A DNA stretch of 64,000 nucleotides from Streptomyces sp. B21-105. GTDB taxonomy: Bacteria; Actinomycetota; Actinomycetes; Streptomycetales; Streptomycetaceae. This document shows, piece after piece, positions 47,029-54,398 of this stretch. A model generated the notes under the pieces. The model saw only the letters and a list, made by a program, of their open reading frames with translations, was not told the DNA's origin and ran no database searches. Within the stretch, counting starts at the first letter, position 1. Each line of letters begins with the position of its first letter. A program made the translations under genes and the position numbers. The DNA is taken from NCBI RefSeq assembly GCF_036898465.1, contig NZ_JARUMJ010000001.1, forward strand, positions 4,960,001-5,024,000. Direction: 5' to 3'.

Positions 47029-48527
47029 CAGATCTCCTCCAAGACGTCCAGCAGCCGGAGTTCCAGGACGCGCATCTGGTCGAGCTGATCGACCAGTTCG
47101 AGCTTGAGTTGCTCGACCCGGCTTCGCGTGTCCCGTTCGGGGCTGGGGGGCTCCACGGCGTACGAGGTCGGCATCAGGCTGGACTCGTGGTCGGCGATCT
47201 CCTTGGTGGAGCAGCTTCGGGACCAGCCGGCTGCGTCGTTGTACGGCGAGGCCGTGGCACCGTTCTCGGAGAGGCCACGCCAGGCCGCCAGAGTGGTCAG
47301 GATCAATGCCGTGTTCTTGTCGCCCAGCCTTCGCGCTCTCGAATCCGGGACCGGTTCGAAGGCTCGCCGCGCGTTGACGAACAGCACCTGCTGGCGACGG
47401 TCCCGGGTACCCCAGCCGGGGCGCGCGCTCTTGTCCCTGTTGAGCACCCACAGACAGGCGGGGGCTTTGGACTGACCGAACACGCGAGGCGGCAGAGCGA
47501 TCACGCACTCGACAAGGTCGTCACGCAGGAGACGTTGGCGGAGCCTTCGGGTGACGGGCTGCCTGCTGTTGGCCATCTTGTCGGCCATCAGGAAGACGGC
47601 ACGTCCGGAAGGAGCAAGCGCGTGCGCGATGTGCTGAATCCACGCGGGGTTGGCGGACCCTCGGGACGGCGGTTCCTCCGGCCAGCGGGGATCGACAGGG
47701 ACTGCAAAGCCCGACCGGCGAGTTTGCTCTGCCTCGCCCTCCAACGCCCAGTTGCGCTGGTTGAAGGGAAGGTTGGCCAGGACGATGTCGTACGGCTCGG
47801 GTTCGGGCTCCGCGAGGCTGTCTCCGGGCGGGAAGACATGGGCCGTGATCCCCCGCACCGCGAAGTTCATGCGGGCCACCTGCGAGGTGTGGGCGTGCTG
47901 CTCCTTCCCCTGCAAGGACATGGTCGGGTCCAGCCCGACGCGTTCGCGGACGTAGCGGTGACTCTCGACAAGCAGTCCCCCTGAACCGCAGACCGGGTCC
48001 AGCACTCTGTGCCCGTCGCGAGGGACGGCCGCACCGACCATGAGGCGGGCCATGTCGTCCGGCGTGAAGTAGTGGCTGCCGTCAGCCTGGGCCTGGTCCG
48101 CCGAGAGGTCACGGAGGCAGTGGTCGAGCAGGGGCCTGACCAGCTGAGTGGAGCCGATGGCTTGGATGAGAGCGTGCAGTGATCCTTCGGAACCGGAGGG
48201 CGGAACGGGCATCAGGCTCCTCGTGCCCACGTCTGGGTCCTGCTCGTCGGCTGCGGGAAGCCAGTGGCTCAGACACTTGCTCACGGCAGCGCGGATTCCC
48301 GAACCGCGCTCTGCCGACTGCCCCAGCAACCACGACCATGTCGGTACGCCGGCGCCGGGATTGGCGTGTGCTTTTCGGCTCAGGTACAGCAGTCCGAGGA
48401 TGAGGCGAGTCGCGTCGTGAGCGTTCATCAGCCGCGAGAGGTGCGCGCGGTGCTGGTGCACCTTCGCGAGCACCTCGTCGAGCGAGGAGGCATGTACGTA
48501 CCCTCCAAGGGCACCTACGTCGCTCAC
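47028..48527 (-). CDS. N-6 DNA methylase (HsdM-like)
   Basis: A 499-aa adenine methyltransferase. The SAM motif is VLDPVCGSGGLLVESHRYV and catalytic motif IV is LANLPFNQRNW (NLPF in place of NPPY/F). SHYFTPDDMARLMVGAAV is the usual type I motif upstream. The unusual N-terminal about 150 residues (SRKAHANPGAGVPTWSWLLGQSAERGSG) are an alpha-helical module. It overlaps the S gene by 1 bp and the small membrane gene by 4 bp. With no HsdR or other nuclease in the operon it may be a solitary epigenetic or anti-restriction modifier, or borrow the HsdR encoded at 41155. Confidence 0.85.
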   Translation of the reverse strand: MSDVGALGGYVHASSLDEVLAKVHQHRAHLSRLMNAHDATRLILGLLYLSRKAHANPGAGVPTWSWLLGQSAERGSGIRAAVSKCLSHWLPAADEQDPDVGTRSLMPVPPSGSEGSLHALIQAIGSTQLVRPLLDHCLRDLSADQAQADGSHYFTPDDMARLMVGAAVPRDGHRVLDPVCGSGGLLVESHRYVRERVGLDPTMSLQGKEQHAHTSQVARMNFAVRGITAHVFPPGDSLAEPEPEPYDIVLANLPFNQRNWALEGEAEQTRRSGFAVPVDPRWPEEPPSRGSANPAWIQHIAHALAPSGRAVFLMADKMANSRQPVTRRLRQRLLRDDLVECVIALPPRVFGQSKAPACLWVLNRDKSARPGWGTRDRRQQVLFVNARRAFEPVPDSRARRLGDKNTALILTTLAAWRGLSENGATASPYNDAAGWSRSCSTKEIADHESSLMPTSYAVEPPSPERDTRSRVEQLKLELVDQLDQMRVLELRLLDVLEEI

Positions 48528-48715
48528 GAGCCCACCACACCCAGGGCGCCCATGACCACGATGAGGAGCGTCAGGGAGCCGGCGAAGGTCACTGCCCCAG
48601 TCTTGAAGGCCGCAGCGGGCCGCCCTCCCTCGATGACGGTCAAGACGCTGCCGGCCAGAGCGGCGACAAGCGCCACGAGGACCGCAATGATCACGTACAT
48701 CAGCCTCAGCTGCAC
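48524..48715 (-). CDS. Small two-TM membrane protein heading the M/S operon
   Basis: 63 codons from GTG at 48715. Two hydrophobic helices: LMYVIIAVLVALVAALAGSVLTVI and FAGSLTLLIVVMGALGVVG, joined by a short charged loop. The 4-bp overlap with the methylase gene makes it part of that operon. A membrane protein is unexpected next to a methylase. Function unknown. Confidence 0.6.
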   Translation of the reverse strand: MQLRLMYVIIAVLVALVAALAGSVLTVIEGGRPAAAFKTGAVTFAGSLTLLIVVMGALGVVGS

Positions 48716-48817
48716 GACATGGTTCCTTCCTGATGTCGCGGGATCTCCCAGCGGACGAGTGAGCCGGTGATCCCTGGCTTCAGGAAGGACAGTAGAAGAC
48801 GTAGGCCGCGCGCTGCT

Positions 48818-48898
48818 GAGTGCACGCCGTTTGGGATTTCTCTAGGAGCGCGCCACGGAATTGAGGCACTGTCAGCGAGTGCACGCTGTTTGGGATTT
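48818..48898. repeat. Pair of 20-bp direct repeats upstream of the M/S operon
   Basis: GTGCACGCCGTTTGGGATTT (48820-48839) and GTGCACGCTGTTTGGGATTT (48879-48898), identical except for one base and 59 bp apart, sit 100-185 bp upstream of the small membrane protein start. They lie in the 230-bp gap after the TM-protein gene, where the operon's promoter must be. Likely regulator-binding sites. Confidence 0.6.
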
Positions 48899-48946
48899 GA
48901 GACGGTGATCCGCCGGATCTCACCACGCGTGGAAGCCTCATGGGGG

Positions 48947-49569
48947 TCAGGAGCGCAGGCGTTTCCACCACGGTAGGAGCTCGTGCAGGTGGGCGCGGAC
49001 GGCATCGAGGTATGCGGTCTCGTATTGGACGAGTTCGCTGAGGTCGATGACGGCCGGTGGGATGTTCATCTGAGTGTCGCTGGTGATGGCGGGAGCTTCC
49101 CACGCCTCGTGCATTGCAATGCCAGCCGTCCGGCGGAGGTGTTGAACGAGGTTCTTGTAGGCGTCGCCGACGGCGGGTGACTCCAGGGCGGTCCAGGCGA
49201 GATGGTAAGCGAGTTGGGCTTGGGTCTCGCGGAGGATTTCCGAGAGACGGACGCGTTCTTCTGCGGCTTGATCAGCGTGGCGGCGACGGATGGCGTACGG
49301 CATCTCCTTGTAGGTGGTGTAGGCGACGAAGGCTTCCGCGAAGGCCGCGCGAAGGCGTCCGCGCTCTTCTTCACGGGACCTACTCCGGGCCAGCCACAGG
49401 TTGATGGTTGCGGCGATGGCGGCAGCGAGGACGGCCCCGGAGACTAGCGCCGACGTCAGTGCCCCGGGTCCGGGGGACGGGGATGTGGAAGCTGGAGTCG
49501 GGTGGACGGTGTCGTCGCCGTGATCATGCTGGGCGAGGGAAGGGCTGGTGGTGGCGGTGGCGTGGTCAC
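48947..49569 (-). CDS. Single-TM helical protein of the CBASS-like module (apparent frameshift)
   Basis: The open frame contains a TM segment ALTSALVSGAVLAAAIAATI then a basic/acidic helix (WLARSRSREEERGRLRAAFAEAFVAYTTYKE) and a helical cytosolic domain ending LPWWKRLRS. This suits a membrane effector. The frame is open right back to the preceding stop (49589) but has no ATG, GTG or TTG before the internal ATG at 49303, which would remove the TM. A good site (AGGGAGG, then GTG at 49569) starts in another frame that stops at 49456. A one-base shift in the C-rich run joins them. Sequencing error, pseudogenisation and programmed frameshifting are all possible. Confidence 0.55.
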
Positions 49570-49588
49570 GCTGCCCTCCCTGATTCGG

Positions 49589-50038
49589 CTAGCTGCGGGC
49601 CTCGGGTGTGTGGTGGGGAGCCTCTTGTCCGGGCCACTCGCCGGTGAGGCGCCACCACTCTTCCTTGAGCAGGTGCGCGACGATCAACCCGAGTAGGATC
49701 GCCGGTCCGTCACGGCGTGTCCACTGCTGCTCGGCCGGGTCGTACGGGTACCAGATGCACAGGGCTCCCTCGGCGTAGCGGTGCGGTGATTCGTTTGGGC
49801 CGTCACTGTAGATGTGTGGTGTATGGGGGAAGTAGTGGCTGAAGACGATGGTGACGGTCTGCTCGGGGATGTCGGGCAGGTCGAGGTGTACGGCCAGCGC
49901 GAAGCCGCCCGGGTACCGGCGGGGAGGTCTTACGATCCTTGCCGTCGGGCCGCAGGCTTCGATGCCGCGCTGGAAGGCGAAGCGGAGAGCCGGTCTGGTG
50001 AACCAGGCCGGCTCTCGCCACGCGACGGGCCGACTCAC
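49589..50038 (-). CDS. E2-like (ubiquitin-conjugating fold) protein
   Basis: 149 aa. TVTIVFSHYFPHTPHIYSDGP is the HPH-like strand region, and GALCIWYPYDP provides Cys94 in the position of the E2 catalytic cysteine. It resembles the E2-only proteins of short type II CBASS, which prime the CD-NTase without an E1. It overlaps the CD-NTase stop by 4 bp (GTGA). No E1 or JAB deconjugase gene is present. Confidence 0.75.
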   Translation of the reverse strand: MSRPVAWREPAWFTRPALRFAFQRGIEACGPTARIVRPPRRYPGGFALAVHLDLPDIPEQTVTIVFSHYFPHTPHIYSDGPNESPHRYAEGALCIWYPYDPAEQQWTRRDGPAILLGLIVAHLLKEEWWRLTGEWPGQEAPHHTPEARS

Positions 50039-51060
50039 CGGCTGTCGGCCGGGGCGCCGTACGAGCGGACTGCGGGGATCGCTACGGGTGGACCGCTCAG
50101 CCCCAGGAGGGCGCTTGAGACCGGGCCCGATTGGCGCAGCGCCCCGATCTTCTGCGCGAGACCGCGAGAAGACGGGTCGTCGATGTACTTGTAGAAGACC
50201 CGAGACAGTGCCGAGAGGACGGCGTCACGATCGTCATCGTGGGCGAGCGCTTCATCCAGCCCAGCGGCCGCCGTATGCAGCCTGCGGGACGCGGTGTCGC
50301 GCGGGACGAGCAGCCGCACGTTCGGCGATACCCCGGCCGGGTCAACCGTGGCGTTTCCGGAGTCGACCCGTCGGGCCGCCTTCGTCAGTACGGTGCTCAG
50401 CGCGGTCGCCATTCCCATGCCGGGCTCGATGAACTCCCAAGCCCAGACGGTCAGGTTGTGGGAGGAGAAGCCCGGGACGCTGTACTGCTTGTTCCACGCC
50501 TTCAACAGGCGTACGACCCGACGCCGGGTGCGCTGCAAGGAAAGACTCCCGGAGGTGAACAACTCGACGTGGCGCTCGGGGTCGGAAGCCTCCCATGTGT
50601 CGTTCTTGAGGTTGGGAATCCACAGGCCCGCTGCGTCCTTGCGGGTCAACGCGACGACCAGGTCCACGGTGGGGTCCTGGCCGTCCGTCGGCTGGCCGAA
50701 TGTCAGCTTCGGGCCGCGCTTGGAGGTCCCGCAATGGGCGTTCGGGTACACCTCGCGAACCGCGGAGCCCAACAACCCGCAGAGTTCTGCCGTAATGTCG
50801 GCAGGAGTCTCACCGCCACCGTCGGGTCCGAGCCGAGGGTAGATGCGGCGGTCGAGGACTAGGCCGCCGTCTCCGTCGCCGACCGGGTGAATGAAGGTGT
50901 GCTGGGCCAGTGATCCACTCGCGTAGGTTCGCAGGGATCCGGGGAATGCCGTGGCTGCGGAGCGGACCAAGGCCAACCGGTTGCGGGCCTCTGCCAACGG
51001 CTCGGCGTGGGCGTCGATCTGGGAGCGGATGTCGTCCAAGACGTCGTGGGTATATCCCAT
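50035..51060 (-). CDS. CD-NTase (CBASS oligonucleotide cyclase)
   Basis: A 341-aa nucleotidyltransferase. The hallmark is G49-S50 in GSLAQHT, followed by metal-binding Asp62 and Asp64 in VGDGDGGLVLDRR and a third Asp (133) in TVDLVVAL. The helical second half (RRRVVRLLKAWNKQYSVPGFSSHNLTVWAWEFI) is typical of the OAS-like fold. It should make a cyclic oligonucleotide on phage sensing. Followed directly by the E2-like and TM genes, the order of a CBASS operon. A 148-bp gap upstream allows a separate promoter. Confidence 0.82.
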   Translation of the reverse strand: MGYTHDVLDDIRSQIDAHAEPLAEARNRLALVRSAATAFPGSLRTYASGSLAQHTFIHPVGDGDGGLVLDRRIYPRLGPDGGGETPADITAELCGLLGSAVREVYPNAHCGTSKRGPKLTFGQPTDGQDPTVDLVVALTRKDAAGLWIPNLKNDTWEASDPERHVELFTSGSLSLQRTRRRVVRLLKAWNKQYSVPGFSSHNLTVWAWEFIEPGMGMATALSTVLTKAARRVDSGNATVDPAGVSPNVRLLVPRDTASRRLHTAAAGLDEALAHDDDRDAVLSALSRVFYKYIDDPSSRGLAQKIGALRQSGPVSSALLGLSGPPVAIPAVRSYGAPADSR

Positions 51061-51208
51061 CTGTTTCTCGATTCCTCTTGTGGGGCGTCAGACCCGGCTG
51101 TCAGGCCCGCCACAGCGGGCCGAGCAGCCCTGTAGCTGCTCACCAGTACCTGACGTCACACCGCGGGAACCGTCCGGCCGAGGGGGCATCGGCATCCCGA
51201 GAGAGTGC

Positions 51209-52243
51209 TCAAGCGCAGTCGCGGCAGATGCGACGGGTGCCGTCGAACCGGCTCGGCGCCAGTACCAGGAAGCACCGGTCGCAGGCTCGATCCCTGCTCA
51301 TGCGGGCGCTTGTGCAGGCACAATGCCCTTCGGGGCATGTAGCGTCGCCGCACTGCTCACATGGTGGGGCGCTGACCTCGAACGCCTCGCCGCATGTCTC
51401 GCAGACTGACTGGCTGCCGTACCAGGTACCACCGGTCCCCGGTCGTGGTGCCGAGTACTTGAGCCAGGGGGCATTGTCCGGGACGAGGACCGCGACCAAG
51501 TACTGCTCGTCGCACCAAGCTGCCTGCCCGTACACGACATCCCCCGCCCTGCCGGAGCGGTACTCGACGTACGTCTTGTCGTGCTGTGCCATGGCTCCGG
51601 TTCGCAGTGCCCTCTCGATCAAGGGGGTTCTCGACTGGTCGGAACCACGCGCCGGCGGGATCAGGCTTCGGGAGGAACTGAAGACTGCGCTGCCAGCACG
51701 GTCGAGTAGGACGACCGCGCCGCCTGAAAGGTATTCCGCTGCCCGGACGCAGCAGGCTTCACGCGACGCCTGGGAGCGCTGGAACAGCTCGACCACGTCC
51801 GTAGCGGATGGTCCCCGTAGGCGCACGTTCTCGGGAATCTCCCCCTCCGGAAGCAGCACCCGGGCGGCGAAAGCGTCGCATGCCGCGTCCTCGAAGGCTT
51901 CCGAGTCCTGCGTAGCAAAAAGTGCCTGACCCAGGCCAGGGTCCGTCTGCTGCAGGTGATGCCCCAGCTCGTGCAGGCCAGTGAACCCGCGGCGCCGGTA
52001 CGACCGGGAAGCGCCAACCACAAGCGTTGGCGGATCGGTCCTGTCCCTGTAACTTCCGGCGACAGAACACCGTCCTTCCCCGACCTCGGGTTCCATTACC
52101 ACCTGAACATCAGGCCAGCGGCCCAGCTCACTCAGGGGGTCATCGCGGAGCGCAGCGAGACAACCCGGGTGAAGCCGTTCGATGACACCGAGCATGGCCT
52201 GCGCCTGCCGAGGCGCTTCCTCCACGAAACGCCGCCGCATCAC
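51209..52243 (-). CDS. ImmA/IrrE-type metallopeptidase with zinc-ribbon tail
   Basis: 344 aa. The active site is GLHELGHHLQQTDPG (H91, E92, H95), with the third-ligand helix FEDAACDAFAARVLLPEGEI. A middle domain (EYLSGGAVVLLDRAGSAVFSSSRSL...YVEYRSGRAGDVVYGQAAWC) and a C-terminal tail with at least four CxxC-type pairs (CETCG, CEQCGDATC, CDRCF, CRDC) follow. ImmA/IrrE proteases cleave repressors or anti-sigma-like partners; CapP does so for CBASS. The start (GTG 52243 or ATG 52240) overlaps the upstream stop. Confidence 0.8.
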   Translation of the reverse strand: MMRRRFVEEAPRQAQAMLGVIERLHPGCLAALRDDPLSELGRWPDVQVVMEPEVGEGRCSVAGSYRDRTDPPTLVVGASRSYRRRGFTGLHELGHHLQQTDPGLGQALFATQDSEAFEDAACDAFAARVLLPEGEIPENVRLRGPSATDVVELFQRSQASREACCVRAAEYLSGGAVVLLDRAGSAVFSSSRSLIPPARGSDQSRTPLIERALRTGAMAQHDKTYVEYRSGRAGDVVYGQAAWCDEQYLVAVLVPDNAPWLKYSAPRPGTGGTWYGSQSVCETCGEAFEVSAPPCEQCGDATCPEGHCACTSARMSRDRACDRCFLVLAPSRFDGTRRICRDCA

Positions 52244-53199
52244 GCATCCGATCCGGCGAGGTCCTCACCACGCAGAAACTGCTGGAGTCGCCCTTCCCAG
52301 TCCGGTTCCGCACCGCCGGTTTCGCGTGCAGCAATGGCGAGCGTCCCATAACCGCCTGAAAGGCGAGCTTCCTCTTCGCTGACTCCCAACCGCTTCGCTC
52401 TACGAATCCACGTCTCTCGCCAACGGGGATGCTCGGCCGCTGCCACCAGAGCCGCGGGAAGGGGGCGCACGGTCTTGGCAACGGCATCAACGGAAAGTCC
52501 CGTCGCACTCGCGACCGCTTCCACCTGTCCCGGCTTCAGAGGAACTGAGCCCCGCAAGATCCTCATCACCTCCGGTTGAGGGACCCCCAACGCTGCTCCC
52601 AGCACCGGCAGATCGGGGAGACCGTTCAACAGTGCTCCCAGCGAGACGACCTTTTCTGTTCCTTTCGCTTCAGGCAGGCCAGGCGCTGCCCGCAGGGCGT
52701 CGAGGTCGTCTTCGAGCTCGGCTCGCACCTCTTCGGAAGGGTCGAAAACCGACGCGGGCACGGTGCCCTGTCGAGCTCCTGTTGGCACGGACGGCGCCCC
52801 CCCGTCCGCCGTCTCGGCAGCCCAAGCGACGAGGTCAGGCTCCCAAAGGTCCACCACGCGGTCGAGGACACGCAGAGGGACTGGACCGGCCAGTCCTGCC
52901 CACACGGTCGACTCCACGCCGAAGGCGGTCCGGGTGCCGTCTACCACCAGGCTGGCTGCGTCCTCCCCTGGAGGATCGATCGTCACGGGGACGGCGTTCA
53001 CTTCGCGGTCAGTAATTGCCAGGACCAGTACGAGGAGACTGGTCTCCTCCCATCGTGCACGCCACACCTGTCCAACCGCGAGACGTACCTCTGCCGGGTC
53101 GCCGAACCTTGCTCGCAAGCCTCCAGCCGACAGCTCTTTCGGAGCCCGGACCGCAGCGGCCAGATCAAGGAAACGCTGGGGCACCACTGGTTCACTCAT
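52240..53199 (-). CDS. HTH-like regulatory protein upstream of the metallopeptidase
   Basis: 319 aa; ATG at 53199 with GGGAGGA 6 nt upstream. The N-terminal half is beta-rich (VGQVWRARWEETSLLVLVLAITDREVNAVPVTIDPPG), like regulators with a transport- or toxin-like barrel. Residues about 205-255 read LGAALGVPQPEVMRILRGSVPLKPGQVEAVASATGLSVDAVAKTV, an XRE-like helix-turn-helix. A second helical unit (RRAKRLGVSEEEARLSGGYGTLAIAARE) follows. Probable substrate or partner of the ImmA/IrrE protease, by analogy with ImmR/ImmA and CapH/CapP. No closer family recognised. Confidence 0.6.
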   Translation of the reverse strand: MSEPVVPQRFLDLAAAVRAPKELSAGGLRARFGDPAEVRLAVGQVWRARWEETSLLVLVLAITDREVNAVPVTIDPPGEDAASLVVDGTRTAFGVESTVWAGLAGPVPLRVLDRVVDLWEPDLVAWAAETADGGAPSVPTGARQGTVPASVFDPSEEVRAELEDDLDALRAAPGLPEAKGTEKVVSLGALLNGLPDLPVLGAALGVPQPEVMRILRGSVPLKPGQVEAVASATGLSVDAVAKTVRPLPAALVAAAEHPRWRETWIRRAKRLGVSEEEARLSGGYGTLAIAARETGGAEPDWEGRLQQFLRGEDLAGSDA

Positions 53200-53280
53200 G
53201 GAGTCCTCCCGGGTGACATGGCTGAACGGGTCCACCCATGTCTGACGTCACAACCGCCGTGGCGTCCGACCGCCCGCGCG

Positions 53281-54177
53281 TCACTCCTCCTGCTGAGTTT
53301 CGCTGCACAGCCTGATCACCTCCAGCCCTACACCGTGAACGTCGTGATCTCCGACCAGCTGCTTCAGCCGCTCTCGGAGGCGCTTCACCTTCAAGGACGC
53401 TTGGCTCCGGCCGCATCCCAACAGCTCCCGGACCTTAGCCTGCTGGTCCGCGATAGGCACGATGCGGCGTTCCTCCGGGGAGAGCATCCCCACGATCTCC
53501 GCAGCGGTCACTGCTGCATCGAGCTCCTCCTCGGCGGCCACTACGGCCTCCTCGGGTGTCAACGCTGTGTCTCGGTAGATGCCGTCGGAACCCTCGTCCG
53601 TGCTCACGATCACCGGGTCCAGCACGATCGGGAACCGCGCAACGAAGACTTCGACCAACTGTGCGATCTCCAGGGAGCCACCAGCTGCGCTCAGGACTGC
53701 GCTGGCCACGGCCACGATCGACGCCCGGTCGGCAATCGGCGCCCGGCGCGTGGTATTGGACCACTTCGGGATCCGCACAGCAGAGACGGCCTGAGCGGCC
53801 TCCACCAGCTTGGCAGTGTCACCGGACCATGGAGCCCAGCCGCTGCCCGGCAGCCTCCATCGCTTGGCGCCGGGCTGCCCTTCCGGGACCTGCTCGAACT
53901 CTGGCTCGGCGGAGAGCACCTCCTCCAAGCGCCGCCGCAACGCGCCCGGGCCTGTTTCACGTGCTCTGTCGATCAACCAGTTCCGAATCGACCTGCGCAG
54001 GAGCCGCCCCATGGACGCGTCGTCGGTCGCCAGGCTCTGCAGGTTGGAAGTGACAGCCTCGGCCCGTTCCTCGAAGAAGTCGCCGAACAGATCCTCCCAG
54101 TCTGCCGGCTGCCACCCCGCTACAGGGGCGAGCACGGGGAACCGTCGCGCCTCCTCCTTCAGAAGCTTGTAGACCAA
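53281..54177 (-). CDS. Sigma-factor-like protein
   Basis: 298 aa from TTG at 54177, but the frame stays open upstream and the helical start (EFEELHDLGYLGRDGLSLVYKLLKEEA) continues past it. The likely real start is near 54236, after GGAGGGAGG (54243-54251), where only CTG or ATC codons occur. A region-2-like segment (WEDLFGDFFEERAEAVTSNLQSLATD...LLRRSIRNWLIDRARE) and a region-4-like HTH (LSPEERRIVPIADQQAKVRELLGCGRSQASLKVKRLRERL) suggest a sigma-70-like protein. It is the gene nearest the right junction and heads the module. Confidence 0.6.
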   Translation of the reverse strand: MVYKLLKEEARRFPVLAPVAGWQPADWEDLFGDFFEERAEAVTSNLQSLATDDASMGRLLRRSIRNWLIDRARETGPGALRRRLEEVLSAEPEFEQVPEGQPGAKRWRLPGSGWAPWSGDTAKLVEAAQAVSAVRIPKWSNTTRRAPIADRASIVAVASAVLSAAGGSLEIAQLVEVFVARFPIVLDPVIVSTDEGSDGIYRDTALTPEEAVVAAEEELDAAVTAAEIVGMLSPEERRIVPIADQQAKVRELLGCGRSQASLKVKRLRERLKQLVGDHDVHGVGLEVIRLCSETQQEE

Positions 54178-54398
54178 GCTCAGTCCATCACGCCCCAGGT
54201 AGCCCAGGTCATGAAGCTCTTCGAACTCGGAGATGGCCAGCCTCCCTCCACGGTTGACGGAAACCGTACGCCCGAAATGAGCCCCCTGTCCGGCTAGTAA
54301 GTGATCTGGCGAAGAATGATCTCGCCCGGAACCTCGGATCGAAGGTGATTCTCAGCCGAAGAAGACGGGCGACCTCGCGGGCATCGGCCCGTTCGCCC

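Noticed and set aside
47028..48527. BREX or DISARM methylase
   Set aside because: No PglZ, BrxC/L, DrmA/B or helicase genes nearby; the S-subunit partner points to a type I-like pair.
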